DNA of 64,000 nt from Nocardia niigatensis NBRC 100131 (GCF_000308655.1 NZ_BAGC01000043.1:186001-250000); one strand, 5' to 3'; shown: positions 23,809 to 33,420, counted from the first letter of the stretch. The notes: generated by a model from the sequence alone, not told the origin. A program made the numbers and translations.

Positions 23809-25725
23809 CTACTTGTGCGCGTACTCCCAGGTGATGTCCTCGTCGAGGGCCTTGCGGATATTGCGTTCCAGGTCCGGGTTCCAGTCCTGCGGCTGGGCGA
23901 CCGCGATCCAGCCGTCCAGGGGCAGGTCGCCATAGCGGTGACCATGACCGGACGGGACGCCCTGGGCGTTGGCCAGGTCGGCGCTGATCTGCCAGAAGGT
24001 GACGATCGGCCACCAGCGGATGGATTTGGAGACGTCCGCGCCGCGCGGCTCCTTCAGCCAATCCGGTTTGCTGAACAGCAGATCCGGCGACCACCAGACG
24101 ATCGGGTCGGAGGCGTGCTGCAGGTAGACCACGCGCGGCTCGTACCAGGGCCGGTCCGGGCGGGCCAGATCCGGTGCGGTGGCGGCGAAGCGGACGATCA
24201 GGCCGTCGGCGTAGATGGGCAGGATCTCCGGCGTCCCGGGATCGCGACGATGCTCGATCTGGCTCCAGATCCGGTTGGAGTTGGGCGGGCCGACCCACAG
24301 CACGCCGTCCACCAGCGTGCGGATGTCGTCGAGTCCGGTGAAGGCGCCCTCGGAACCCTGCGAGCCCAGACTCTCCCCGTACACCAGCAGTTTCGGCCGC
24401 TGTCCCGGCGGCAACTGCGCCCAGCGCTCGTGGACGGCGTGGATCACCGCCTTCCCCGAGTCGGTGGACTTCTGCCGGTCGGACAGGAACGACAGCACGC
24501 TGGGCAGATACGAGTATTGGGAGGCGGCGATGGCGCTGTCACCGCCGTACATGTACTCGATGGCGGCGGCGGTGGTGGAGTCCACCCAGCCGGTGCCCGT
24601 GGTGGTGACCACGACCAGCACCTTGCGTTCGAAGGCGCGGGTGCGATCCAGCTCCTTCACCACCAGATCGGCGATGTCGTCCTGCGTCTTCGCCGAGTCC
24701 AGGCCCGCGTACACCCGAATCGGTTCGCGCGCGGGCCTTCCCGTGACCTGGGCGATCCGGTCGGCGGATGGCGCGGTGGAGACGAACCAGCGGCCCTCCG
24801 ATCCCAGCGTGTCCCAGGGCGCCAATGACTGTGGGCTGCCGGACCTTTCGGGCAGCTGCGGCTGGACGGCGCTCGGCGAGGTCGTGCCGTTCCGCAGGCT
24901 GAATGCCGAATTCGCCACGGAGAAGAAGGCTTTCGCCAGCACACCTTGAAACAGCAGCACCGCGATCACCGCGACCACGATCACCGCGCTCGGGTAGGCG
25001 ATATCGCGCGGCACCCGCCATTCGATGTTCAGCAGCCGCACGATCAGCCGGATCTGCCACCGCACCAGGCGATACGCCACGATCACCAGCGCCAGGGTCA
25101 CCGCCGCCACCAGTTCGGCGCGCAGATAACTGGAGGTCGTGGTGGGCGTCATCCCCATCAGCACCTCCAGGTCGCGCTGCCAGCGCGCCGACCGGGCCAG
25201 CACCAGGGCCGCGCCGAGGATGGTCCCGACCAGGATCACGGCCTTGCCGACCGCTCGCGCCGTCTCGGTCGGATGCCACAGCTTGGCCAGACCCTCGGCC
25301 GATTCCGGCAGGCGCGGCCGCACCCACTTCTTGAAGGCCCATTCGAGCACGCAGCCCACGGCGTATCCGATGGCCGCGCTGATCCCGCACACCAGGCCCT
25401 CGAACAGCCAGGTACGCGGCAGCAACGAGGGCGATACCGCCCAGAGGAAGAAGATCCAGGCCACCACCAGGCCGGGATAGCTCGGATTGACGGCCCGTTC
25501 CGCCCGATCCATGAACGCCCATACGCGTGACAGCAGCGACTTCCCGCGATCGGCGCCCGCACCCTCGGCCGTCTCGCCGGGCTCGGTCGTGTCGCCCGAT
25601 TCGGTTGCCGCGCAGGGCTTGATCGCTTCCGCCGCGCTGGGCTCGATCGCTGTGCTGGGCTCGGTCACGCCGGCGCGGCCGACCGTCCCATCGTGCTCGC
25701 CGCCCCGCTGATCTTCCGCCGTCAT
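23809..25725 (-). CDS. Membrane-anchored alpha/beta hydrolase (PF10081-like)
   Basis: A 638-residue protein with a disordered acidic N-terminus (about 1-60), then about five membrane helices (residues roughly 85-280, including YPGLVVAWIFFLWAV and DIAYPSAVIVVAVIAVLLF) and a soluble C-terminal alpha/beta hydrolase-like domain. The likely nucleophile elbow is YGESLGSQG near 475, and VLVVVTTTGTGWVD near 390 is typical of the family. The layout matches mycobacterial proteins of the Rv1069c type. The start is the ATG at 25725 (MTAEDQRGG). The function is unknown; a cell-envelope lipid substrate is plausible. Confidence 0.82.
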   Translation of the reverse strand: MTAEDQRGGEHDGTVGRAGVTEPSTAIEPSAAEAIKPCAATESGDTTEPGETAEGAGADRGKSLLSRVWAFMDRAERAVNPSYPGLVVAWIFFLWAVSPSLLPRTWLFEGLVCGISAAIGYAVGCVLEWAFKKWVRPRLPESAEGLAKLWHPTETARAVGKAVILVGTILGAALVLARSARWQRDLEVLMGMTPTTTSSYLRAELVAAVTLALVIVAYRLVRWQIRLIVRLLNIEWRVPRDIAYPSAVIVVAVIAVLLFQGVLAKAFFSVANSAFSLRNGTTSPSAVQPQLPERSGSPQSLAPWDTLGSEGRWFVSTAPSADRIAQVTGRPAREPIRVYAGLDSAKTQDDIADLVVKELDRTRAFERKVLVVVTTTGTGWVDSTTAAAIEYMYGGDSAIAASQYSYLPSVLSFLSDRQKSTDSGKAVIHAVHERWAQLPPGQRPKLLVYGESLGSQGSEGAFTGLDDIRTLVDGVLWVGPPNSNRIWSQIEHRRDPGTPEILPIYADGLIVRFAATAPDLARPDRPWYEPRVVYLQHASDPIVWWSPDLLFSKPDWLKEPRGADVSKSIRWWPIVTFWQISADLANAQGVPSGHGHRYGDLPLDGWIAVAQPQDWNPDLERNIRKALDEDITWEYAHK

Positions 25726-25893
25726 GCCCCCGAGTCTGGTCGCCCGGGCGCGCCCGACCGGCCGCGACACGCGCGGGGACCCGCGCCGGCACCGCCGGGA
25801 CGACCGGGGGCTCAGGCCGGTGGTCCGGCGGTGCCGGCTATCCGAGATCGCCTCACCGGGTAAATGAGGCCGCACGAACCTTGGGCGGGTTCA

Positions 25894-25932
25894 CGCGTGG
25901 ACGCCGCAATCCCCGCGTTGATCGTCCACGCG
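25894..25932. terminator. Inverted repeat downstream of the LysR gene
   Basis: CGCGTGGAC (25894-25902) and GTCCACGCG (25924-25932) form a perfect 9-bp stem with a 21-nt loop. It lies between two minus-strand genes, beyond the LysR stop. It could end the LysR transcript or be a protein site. Confidence 0.4.
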
Positions 25933-26005
25933 GAAAAACACTAGGGCGCAAGGGAAGCGATGTGAAACAGCTATTCCTCAGCCATTCACAAGGGCGGGTT
26001 GTCAA

Positions 26006-26956
26006 TCACAGGTGCAGCGGCAGCGTGCAGTCCTGGAAATCGGGTCGTTCCAGGCAGGAGACCAGGTCGGGGTTGGCGTCGCGGACCTCGCGGGCGATGG
26101 TCACGAACGAGCGCACCAGCGAGGTCTCGCGGTCGGCCCGCCAGCCCACCGTCACCTCGTTGCGCGGGGCGTCGGCAATCGGCAGCAACCGGACCCGGGG
26201 AAAGGGCATCCACCGCGCCGACGCCACCGTCAGCACGACACCCACGCCCACCGCGACCTTGTGCAGCTCCTCGAGCAGCGAACTCGACCGGGACACCACG
26301 GGGGCGGGCCGGCCGTCGCGGTGATCGTGCAACTCCCAGAAGGCATTCCACTCGGGATCGGTGGTGGCCGCCCCGAGCAGCGGCTCGTCGAGCAGGTCCC
26401 GCACCCGCAGTTCGGGCAGTTCGGCCAGCCGGTGCGTGACGGGCACCACCGCCACCAGCGGTTCGGCGAACAGCGGCTCGAAGCGGATTCCGTCCGCGCG
26501 GAACGGGAGTCGCACGAAGGCCACGTCGACGGTCCCGTTCTCCAGTCCGGCCGCGGGCTCCTCGTAGGTGAACTGCCGCATGTCGACCGTCACCCCGGGG
26601 TGCCGTTCGCGGAAGGCCGCGAGAATCGGCTCGGTGAGCGTGAGCGCCGCGCCCTCCAGGTACCCGAGGATCAGCCGGTCCGATTCCCGCCGCTGCGCCA
26701 CCCGCGCCTGCTCGGCCGCCACTTCCAGTGTGGTCAAGGCGCTTCGGACCCCTTCCAGCAGCGCCATCCCCGCCGCGGTGAGCTCGACGCTGCGCGTGGT
26801 GCGGGTGAACAGCACCAGATCGAGCGCCTTCTCCAGCTGCCGGATCTGCGCGCTCAGCCCCTGCTGCGCCACATGCAACCGCTGCGCGGCGCGCGTGAAG
26901 CTCAGCTCCTCCGCCACCGCCACGAAGTACCGCAGCTGCCGCGTGTGAGTTTCCAT
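26006..26956 (-). CDS. LysR-family transcriptional regulator
   Basis: A 316-residue LysR regulator. The helix-turn-helix is at residues 5-65 (LRYFVAVAEELSFTRAAQRL, then QQGLSAQIRQLEKAL), followed by the linker helix and a two-lobed substrate-binding domain (LGYLEGAALTLTEPIL to the end). Its start faces the FAD-dependent oxidoreductase gene upstream on the same strand, from which a terminator separates it. A KstR-like sequence lies 12 bp upstream of its start. Confidence 0.88.
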   Translation of the reverse strand: METHTRQLRYFVAVAEELSFTRAAQRLHVAQQGLSAQIRQLEKALDLVLFTRTTRSVELTAAGMALLEGVRSALTTLEVAAEQARVAQRRESDRLILGYLEGAALTLTEPILAAFRERHPGVTVDMRQFTYEEPAAGLENGTVDVAFVRLPFRADGIRFEPLFAEPLVAVVPVTHRLAELPELRVRDLLDEPLLGAATTDPEWNAFWELHDHRDGRPAPVVSRSSSLLEELHKVAVGVGVVLTVASARWMPFPRVRLLPIADAPRNEVTVGWRADRETSLVRSFVTIAREVRDANPDLVSCLERPDFQDCTLPLHL

Positions 26957-26968
26957 AGCGAGCGAGTC

Positions 26969-26982
26969 TAGAACCTGTTCTC
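26969..26982. promoter_or_regulatory. KstR-like motif before the LysR gene
   Basis: TAGAACCTGTTCTC matches the published KstR pattern TnnAACnnGTTnnA at every defined base but the last (C instead of A). A single copy was seen in the window. Whether it binds KstR is inference. Confidence 0.4.
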
Positions 26983-27018
26983 ATTGTCGAAACGACCATC
27001 GGCCACGGCAACCGGCCG

Positions 27019-27046
27019 GATCCGGCGGCGCTCCCGCCGCCGGATC
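27019..27046 (-). terminator. Terminator of the FAD-dependent oxidoreductase gene
   Basis: A perfect 12-bp stem (GATCCGGCGGCG with its complement) and a 4-nt loop, 14 bp past the stop codon. Confidence 0.8.
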
Positions 27047-27060
27047 GATCGCGTGGGCGG

Positions 27061-28569
27061 CTATGCGCGGCGGGCGGCGGCGGTGCCGGCGCGGCGGCCG
27101 AAGAAGGTGCCGTCGCCGAGGGAGGTGCCGGAGATGTAGCCGAAACCGTGCAGCCCGTTGGCGGCGCGGCCGGCGGCGTAGAGACCGGAGATGGGGCGGC
27201 CGTCGAGGTCGAGCACGTGGCCGTCGAGGTCGGTGTGCAGGCCGCCCAGGGTGAAGACCGAGGCGCCGGTGCCGCGGCGGTCACCCGCTTCCGACGGCGG
27301 GCGCATGCCGGCCTTGACGTCGATGGCGGCGAACGGCGGAGTCAGTTCGCGCAGCCAGCGCGGCGACTTGTGGTGGTCGGGATCGCTTCCCTGCCGGGCG
27401 AATTCGTTGTAGCGGGCGATGGCCGCGGTGAGCGAGCCCGCCGGGAGACCGGTCAGCTCTTCGAGTTCGGCGGGGGTCTCGGCGACGTGGGTGGGCCGCA
27501 CGCCCCAGCGCTGCGGCGCGGGGACGTCCTCGAAACCCTCCTCGTCGACGACGACCCAGACCGCGGTGTCGTCGCCCGCCCAGCTGCCGCCCATGTTCTG
27601 GCGGTAGAGCGCGTGCTGGCCGATGCGGCCGGGATAGGTGTCCTCGTTGATGAAGCGCCGGCCCAGGGCATTGACCGCCAGGCCGCGCGCGGCCAGCCCG
27701 GGAATCAGCGACATGCCGACCTGACCGGCGGACATGTGCCGCACGGCCGCGCCCAGGGCCTGGGCCATGCGGATGCCGGACCCGTCGTCGGTGCCCGCGC
27801 TGACCTTGGTGTGGCCCAGCAGCTGCGGCGCGTGCCCGGCGAGCATGGCGTCGTTGTCGACGAATCCGCCAGTGGTGAGCACGATTCCACGCCGGGCGCG
27901 AATGGTGATCTCCTTGCCGTACTGCCGCGCGACCGCTCCCACCACGACGCCGTCGCCGTCCACGACGAGGCTGCCGACGTGGGTGTCGAACAGCGCGGTA
28001 GCGCCGGCGGATTCGGCCGCGGCGGCCAGGCACTCCATCAGCAGCTTGCCGCCGAAGTCGTTGGCGGCGGGCCGGTGCCCGCGCGGGGCCGGGAAGGCCA
28101 ATTCGGTGAAGGGCCAGCTGTTCTCGCCCAGCCACATGAGCCCGTCGTCGGTGGGCGGCACCCAGGTGGGGGCGTCCCACATGGTCGGCTTGAACGGCAC
28201 GCCGCGGTCGACGAGCCAGTGGAAGTGCTCGACGCTGCCCGCGCAGTACTCGTCGATCTTGGCCGCGTCTGCGCCCGCGCCGAGCGCCGCCTTCAGGAAG
28301 GCGGCCATGGCCTCGGGGGTGTCGTCGAAGCCGCAGGCCACCTGGATCGGGGTGCCGCCGCCGAGGTAGATCTCGCCGCCCGACATGGCCGACGCGCCGC
28401 CCGCCCCGCCGGACCGGTCCACCACCAGCACCCGCGCGCCCGCGTGGGCGGCCTCGAAGGCCGCCGAGGCGCCGGCCGCGCCGTACCCGACGACCAGCAC
28501 ATCGGTCTCGAGGTCGTAGTGGCTCACCTCGCCGGCCGCCCGCGGCGTGACCGGATTTCGCACTGTCAT
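27061..28569 (-). CDS. FAD-dependent oxidoreductase, KstD/fumarate-reductase family
   Basis: A 502-residue flavoprotein of the FAD_binding_2 family that includes 3-ketosteroid dehydrogenases and fumarate reductases. The dinucleotide motif is VVGYGAAGASAAFEAA (about 26-41), with a GGASAMSGGEIYLGGG loop. A second FAD contact, RARRGIVLTTGGF, lies near 230, and GYISGTSLGDG near the C-terminus. It is shorter than true KstD (about 510-570) and lacks the YAGAGATIGP motif of the kstD at 55.2 kb, so the reaction is uncertain. It may act on a steroid-like ketone or another enone. It is followed by a terminator and has its own promoter region. Confidence 0.78.
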   Translation of the reverse strand: MTVRNPVTPRAAGEVSHYDLETDVLVVGYGAAGASAAFEAAHAGARVLVVDRSGGAGGASAMSGGEIYLGGGTPIQVACGFDDTPEAMAAFLKAALGAGADAAKIDEYCAGSVEHFHWLVDRGVPFKPTMWDAPTWVPPTDDGLMWLGENSWPFTELAFPAPRGHRPAANDFGGKLLMECLAAAAESAGATALFDTHVGSLVVDGDGVVVGAVARQYGKEITIRARRGIVLTTGGFVDNDAMLAGHAPQLLGHTKVSAGTDDGSGIRMAQALGAAVRHMSAGQVGMSLIPGLAARGLAVNALGRRFINEDTYPGRIGQHALYRQNMGGSWAGDDTAVWVVVDEEGFEDVPAPQRWGVRPTHVAETPAELEELTGLPAGSLTAAIARYNEFARQGSDPDHHKSPRWLRELTPPFAAIDVKAGMRPPSEAGDRRGTGASVFTLGGLHTDLDGHVLDLDGRPISGLYAAGRAANGLHGFGYISGTSLGDGTFFGRRAGTAAARRA

Positions 28570-28735
28570 GCCTCGACGGTGCCCGCTCCGACGGCCGTCA
28601 CTTAGCGCCCCATCTTGCTGAGCGATTCACCGATCCCGTTGACCGGGACTGTGAGCCGTCACCAACCGCCGCACTGGGGATGGTGTGTGAACGGCGTCAC
28701 TGTGGTTGGGGATGCCTGCACGAGGAGGAGAGTCA

Positions 28736-31126
28736 ATGCGGATTCTGGTCACCGGGGTCACCGAGCCGAGCGGCCGTGCCGTGGCGCGCATGCTGCTGGC
28801 GGCCGGCCACGAGGTGGTCGGTCTGGACCGGCAGCGGCACCGCTACGTGGACCCGCGGGTCGAGGTGGTCGTCGGCGATCTGTCCGACGCCCAGGTCTGC
28901 GCGCGGGCCGTGGCCGGTGTCGACGCGATCGTGCACCTGGCGGGTCCGGCGGTGGCGGCGATCGCCCAGGCCGCCAAGGAATCCGGTGTACGCCTCGTGG
29001 TTCCCGTTGCGGCGGGCGGTGATTCGCGCGTCGAGAAGATCGTGACCGGCTCCGGCGCGGACGCCCTCATCGTGCGCACCGCGCTGGTGGCGGGCCGTCG
29101 CATCGACCGGGGCAGCTGGCGCGCGCTGGAGAGCCTGACCGGTGGCGGAAAGGGCAGCATCCAGGTGCTGCACTACGACGACCTGGAGCGCTTCCTGGTG
29201 CTGGCGGCGCTGTCGCAGCGCGGCGGCGTGGTCGAGCTGGCCGCGCCCGGCAATGTGTCGAGCGCCGAGGTGAAGCGCATTCTCGCCGACGCGGGCGTGA
29301 AATACAGTGCGTGGCTGCCGAAGTCGTCGGTGTCGCAGACCCCGGTGGACGCGAGCGCGGCCCGCGAGGACTGGGGCTTCCGCTACGGCTGGACCGCCGC
29401 CGAGGTGATCGCCGACGTCGCGCGCGGCCTGCACGGCCGCAAGAGCGGCGGCTCCGGCATCCGTGATCGCCGCGGCGCGATCCCGCTGCCCACCCACGTG
29501 GTGCCCCAGAACGCCCCGACCTCCGACGGCTACGCGCTGAAATCGGCTGCGCCCGAGGGCCTGCAGGGCGAGTTCGACGATATGGTCGACGACCGCATCC
29601 CGGTCTACACGGCCACCAATACCTCCGAGGCGCTGCCCGGCCCGCTCACCCCGCTGACCATCGACCTGCAGGCCGGCGCCATCCGGCTCGGCAACGAGGC
29701 CATGGGCCACATGATCGCGATCGAGGGAATCGCGCTGGAGCACTGGGTGTCCCGGGTGACCAGCGTGCTCGGCCACAGCGTGTACATCAACGCCTCGATC
29801 GGCGTCTTCTCCGCGCAGAACATGCCCGGCTGGGACGAGGAGAGCGTGCGCCGCGACGTCTACGGAACCATCGGCGATGTCGAGCTGCACCCCAAGGGCC
29901 GCCCGGCCATGCCGACCGGTATGGCCGCTCGCGCGGGCACCTTCAAGGCCATGGGCCGGGTCGCCTCGACCGCAATGAAATACAGCAAGACCGCCGAGCA
30001 CATCAATGCCGCCTCACACGCGGAAGCGCTGACCCGCGACGAGATCTCGGAGCTCACCGACGAGCAGCTGCACGCCCGCGCCCTGCTGTGGCGCGACCGC
30101 CTCAACCAGGCGTGGCAGGCGGCCTCCATCGGCGTCATGATGACCGGTGCGGCGACCGCCGCCCACAAGGGCGAGGTCAAGATCGATCTGAACCGCCTGG
30201 AGTCGGCCAAGACCATGCTGGCCGTGGAGCGGCTGGCGGCCCTGTGCCGCAAAGACGCCGGACTGCAGGCGCTGGCCAAGACCGGTGACGTGGGCGCGGC
30301 CCGCGAGAAGTCGCCGGAGTTCTCGCAGGCCCTCGACCAGGAGCTGGCCCGGATCGGCCATCGCGGGCCGGGCGAGTGCGAGCTCGTCAACGCCACCTTC
30401 GGCGACCGTCCCGAACTGCTGGTGACCGCCGCCGGCCGCGCCGCGGAAATGCCCGCGCCGCACCGCGAATCGGTGCCGGAGCCGACCAGTCGCACCGCCA
30501 GGATGGCCGTCGGCGCGACCGTCTACCGCGAGCGCGCCCGCGACGCCGTCGTGCGGGTCACCCACTGCCTGCGCCTGGCCACCCAGGAGCGCGCCGCGCG
30601 CCTGGTGCACGCGGGCAAGCTCACCGAGATCGAGGATTCGGCGTTCCTGAACCTCGACGAAATCCTTTGGGCCCCGGCCGATCTGAAGGATCGGGTGGCC
30701 CGCCGCCGCGCCGAGCGCACCCGCTTCCAGGCCATCCGCATGCCCGACGTGGTCAACGGCCCGTGGGAGCCGGAGGAGATCTCCGGCGCCATCGCGGTCG
30801 GCGACACCCTCTCCGGCCTGGGGGTGAGCCCCGGCGTGGTGGAGGGCACCGTCAAGCGGGTGCTGACCCTCGACGACGACATCGAGCCGGGAGACATCCT
30901 GGTGGCCTCGGTGACCGACACCGGCCACACCGCCATGTTCGCGTACGCGGGCGCGGTGGTGACCGATATCGGCGGCGCGGCCTCGCACGCCGCCATCGTG
31001 GCCCGCGAGTTCGGCGTCCCCTGTGTCGTCGACACCAAGATCGCCAGCACGGCGCTCCAGGACGGCCAGCGCGTCCGGGTCGACGGCGCCGCCGGAACCA
31101 TCACGCTGCTGGCCGACGCGGAATAG
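28736..31126 (+). CDS. NAD-epimerase / PEP-utilising swivel-domain fusion (Rv2047c-like)
   Basis: A 796-residue fusion. Residues 1-230 are an extended short-chain dehydrogenase/epimerase domain (MRILVTGVTEPSGRAVARML, VVVGDLSD). The middle resembles the substrate-binding part of rifampin-phosphotransferase/PEP-synthase proteins (GHRGPGECELVN near 545). The C-terminal 100 residues are the PEP-utilising mobile domain, with the phospho-accepting His in GGAASHAAIVARE. No ATP-grasp domain is present, so it cannot phosphorylate itself with ATP in the usual way. The architecture is that of mycobacterial Rv2047c, of unknown function. The ATG at 28736 has GAGGAGGAG. It is followed by a strong terminator and a secreted phosphatase gene. 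Confidence 0.85.
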   Translation: MRILVTGVTEPSGRAVARMLLAAGHEVVGLDRQRHRYVDPRVEVVVGDLSDAQVCARAVAGVDAIVHLAGPAVAAIAQAAKESGVRLVVPVAAGGDSRVEKIVTGSGADALIVRTALVAGRRIDRGSWRALESLTGGGKGSIQVLHYDDLERFLVLAALSQRGGVVELAAPGNVSSAEVKRILADAGVKYSAWLPKSSVSQTPVDASAAREDWGFRYGWTAAEVIADVARGLHGRKSGGSGIRDRRGAIPLPTHVVPQNAPTSDGYALKSAAPEGLQGEFDDMVDDRIPVYTATNTSEALPGPLTPLTIDLQAGAIRLGNEAMGHMIAIEGIALEHWVSRVTSVLGHSVYINASIGVFSAQNMPGWDEESVRRDVYGTIGDVELHPKGRPAMPTGMAARAGTFKAMGRVASTAMKYSKTAEHINAASHAEALTRDEISELTDEQLHARALLWRDRLNQAWQAASIGVMMTGAATAAHKGEVKIDLNRLESAKTMLAVERLAALCRKDAGLQALAKTGDVGAAREKSPEFSQALDQELARIGHRGPGECELVNATFGDRPELLVTAAGRAAEMPAPHRESVPEPTSRTARMAVGATVYRERARDAVVRVTHCLRLATQERAARLVHAGKLTEIEDSAFLNLDEILWAPADLKDRVARRRAERTRFQAIRMPDVVNGPWEPEEISGAIAVGDTLSGLGVSPGVVEGTVKRVLTLDDDIEPGDILVASVTDTGHTAMFAYAGAVVTDIGGAASHAAIVAREFGVPCVVDTKIASTALQDGQRVRVDGAAGTITLLADAE

Positions 31127-31141
31127 CCCGGCCGGCAACCG

Positions 31142-31185
31142 CACCGTGCCTCGGGCGCTCCCGCGCTCGCGCCCGAGGCACGGTG
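31142..31185 (+). terminator. Strong hairpin after the PEP-swivel fusion gene
   Basis: A perfect 17-bp stem (CACCGTGCCTCGGGCGC with its complement) and a 10-nt loop, starting 15 bp past the stop. Confidence 0.85.
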
Positions 31186-31295
31186 GGTCATGCCCGGACC
31201 CGCGAGCCCCAGGAACCGCCTGGGCGCCGGGGGCCGCGCTTCAAGCCCGGACCGGGACACCCCACCCCTGGTCCGTGATCGAAAGGAAACCCCTA

Positions 31296-32210
31296 GTGAC
31301 GATCTCGCGCGCCGTACGCGGCACTCTCACCGGTGTAGCCGCCGCGCTCATCGCCATCACGCCGATCGCCGTCACGCCGGCGGTCGCCGCGCCGGTCCCG
31401 GTGCTGCAGACGCCCAAGGGCGCCTCGCTGAACCTGCCGTCCGCGCCGAACGCCCGCGATCTGAGCGGCATCCCGACCCAGGGCGGCGGGGGCAAGGTCA
31501 TGGACGGTTCGGTCTTCCGCTCCGACGCGCTGAACAAGCTCAGCGACGCCGAACAGCAGCAGCTGGTGTCGGCCGGCATCGCCGAGATCATCGACTTCCG
31601 CAGCCCGACCGAGCGCGGTCAGAACCCGGACAAGCTGCCGGCCTCCATCCCGGTGAAGTCGATGCCGGTCTACGACCCGAACAACGACTTCTACCTGTTC
31701 TTCGCCAAGGCCGTGCAGGGCGGCCCGACCGTGCAGCAGGAGCTGCTCGGTGACGGCAAGGGCCACCAGTACATGGTCGACTACTACAAGTGGCTGGTCA
31801 CCGACGCGACCTCGCGCTCGCAGTTCAGCGCCGCGCTGAAAGAGATCGCGAACGCCAACGGCCCGGTCCTGTACCACTGCACCGCCGGTAAGGACCGCAC
31901 CGGCTGGATGTCGGCCATCCTGCTGAGCGCCCTGGGCGCGCCGAAGGGTCAGATCTACAACGACTACCTGGCCTCGAACGACAACCTGGCCGCGTCCAAC
32001 AAGGCCACCCTGGACGGCCTGGTCGCCAAGGGCCTGGTGACCGACCCGTCGCTGTTCGAGCCGGTGCTCGGCGTGGATCGTGACTACCTGGACTCCTCCT
32101 TCGACGCCGTCCAGCAGACCTACGGTTCCTTCGACAACTTCCTGTCGCAGGGCCTGGGCATCGACGGCGCGACCGTCGCGACCCTGAAGTCCAAGCTGGT
32201 CGGTAGGTAA
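31296..32210 (+). CDS. Secreted tyrosine/phosphoinositide phosphatase (PtpB-like)
   Basis: A 304-residue DSP/PtpB-like phosphatase. The P-loop HCTAGKDRTG (Cys and Arg of the CX5R signature) lies near residue 192, and the NARDLSG motif near 50 is typical of this group. The N-terminus is a signal peptide: basic start, a hydrophobic Ala/Ile/Thr core, and a cleavage site near AVAAP (about residue 32). The GTG at 31296 has a GAAAGGAAA ribosome site; longer upstream frames run through the terminator. It should act outside the membrane. MptpB of M. tuberculosis is a related exported enzyme, but the substrate here is unknown. Confidence 0.87.
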   Translation: MTISRAVRGTLTGVAAALIAITPIAVTPAVAAPVPVLQTPKGASLNLPSAPNARDLSGIPTQGGGGKVMDGSVFRSDALNKLSDAEQQQLVSAGIAEIIDFRSPTERGQNPDKLPASIPVKSMPVYDPNNDFYLFFAKAVQGGPTVQQELLGDGKGHQYMVDYYKWLVTDATSRSQFSAALKEIANANGPVLYHCTAGKDRTGWMSAILLSALGAPKGQIYNDYLASNDNLAASNKATLDGLVAKGLVTDPSLFEPVLGVDRDYLDSSFDAVQQTYGSFDNFLSQGLGIDGATVATLKSKLVGR

Positions 32211-32221
32211 GCAGTTCCGGG

Positions 32222-32252
32222 ATGCCGGCGCCGTGTGGGACGGCGTCGGCAT
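32222..32252 (+). terminator. Stem-loop after the secreted phosphatase gene
   Basis: Arms ATGCCGGCGCCGT and ACGGCGTCGGCAT (13 bp with one G-T wobble) and a 5-nt loop, 11 bp past the stop. Confidence 0.7.
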
Positions 32253-32307
32253 TCGCATGTCCGCCCCATGTCCGCTTCACATTCGCGATCGACATGCGAA
32301 AATTCGC

Positions 32308-33315
32308 ATGGTGCACGAGATCTGGCAGCTGGACGGGCGGCGCACCCGCTCGGTGAGCGCGGAGAACCCCACCGGCGAGGCCGGCGGGGGCGGGCGCGCC
32401 ATCTCCGGGACCGGGGCCTTCGCCGCGGCGGGGCTGGGCCGCGGGTGGAAGGTGTCGCCCTCGATCGATCTGTCACCGGGCGAAACCGCCACGCTCGCCG
32501 ACCTTTCCGGACCCGGGGTGATCCGGCACCTCTGGCTCACCACCGATCGTGCCCTGCTGCGCGACTTCACCCTCCAGATGCATTGGGACGATTCGCCCGA
32601 ACCGGCCATCGCGGTGCCGCTCGGCGACTTCTTCTGCAACGGCTGGGATCACTTGGCGCTCATCAACTCCGCCATGGTGGTGGTCGCGCCCGCCGGCGGG
32701 CTGAACAGCTACTGGCCCATGCCCTTCCGCAGCCGCGCCCGCGTCACCCTGCACAACGGGTCCGAGCGCGCCGCGCCGGTGTACTACCAGATCACCTATC
32801 TGGAAGAGGAGTTACCCGGCGCCACCGGGTATCTGCACGCCCGGTGGCGCTGCTCCGATCCGCTGGGCACCCCGGCGGAGCATCCGATCGTCGAGATCGA
32901 CGGCGGCCCCGGGCGGTATGCCGGAACGTATCTGGCCGTGCAGCCGCGGGCGGCGGGCTGGTGGGGCGAGGGCGAGCTGAAGTTCTATCTCGACGACGAC
33001 ACCGAATTCCCGACTCTGTGCGGCACCGGCACAGAGGACTATTTCGGCGGGGCCTGGAATTTCGACCTCGACGGCGCTTATCGACCCTACTCCACCCCCT
33101 ATCTGGGCATGCCGCAGGTGCTGCCCCCGCATCGAATCTACGAACCGCACCAGCGATTCGGCATGTACCGCTGGCACATTCCCGACCCCATCTGTTTCGA
33201 GTCGGGGCTACGCGCCACCGTGCAGGCGCTGGGCTGGCGCGAGGATGGCCATTACCTACCGCTGGACCAGGCGCAGGTGGCCTCGACGGCCTTCTGGTAT
33301 CACGTACTCCCCTGA
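32308..33315 (+). CDS. DUF2961 / GH172 family glycosidase
   Basis: A 335-residue member of the DUF2961 family, now glycoside hydrolase family 172. Family signatures are SAENPTGEAGGGG near residue 18, PGVIRHLWLT near 65, PLGDFFCNGW near 100, NSYWPMPF near 130, and the glutamate-containing GTGTEDYFGGAWN near 240, which holds a likely catalytic acid. Characterised GH172 enzymes act on alpha-D-fructofuranosides or D-arabinofuranosides. No signal peptide is seen, so it would work on imported or recycled oligosaccharides. The start is uncertain (ATG at 32308, GTG at 32311; the ribosome site is weak). It is followed by a polyol dehydrogenase and a xylulokinase. Confidence 0.85.
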   Translation: MVHEIWQLDGRRTRSVSAENPTGEAGGGGRAISGTGAFAAAGLGRGWKVSPSIDLSPGETATLADLSGPGVIRHLWLTTDRALLRDFTLQMHWDDSPEPAIAVPLGDFFCNGWDHLALINSAMVVVAPAGGLNSYWPMPFRSRARVTLHNGSERAAPVYYQITYLEEELPGATGYLHARWRCSDPLGTPAEHPIVEIDGGPGRYAGTYLAVQPRAAGWWGEGELKFYLDDDTEFPTLCGTGTEDYFGGAWNFDLDGAYRPYSTPYLGMPQVLPPHRIYEPHQRFGMYRWHIPDPICFESGLRATVQALGWREDGHYLPLDQAQVASTAFWYHVLP

Positions 33316-33420
33316 TCCCCCCGGGGGCGCTCCGTAACGATTGCGGGAAAACAGAAAGATTGCGATTGCTATTGCGTAAAACCCGTCGAGCGGGTGGCAC
33401 GCGGGTGCATGGTTATTGCT

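Noticed and set aside
25726..26005. Open frames in the 280-bp gap between the membrane hydrolase and LysR genes
   Set aside because: They are short and Arg/Pro-rich with no ribosome site; only a 9-bp inverted repeat at 25894-25932 stands out.
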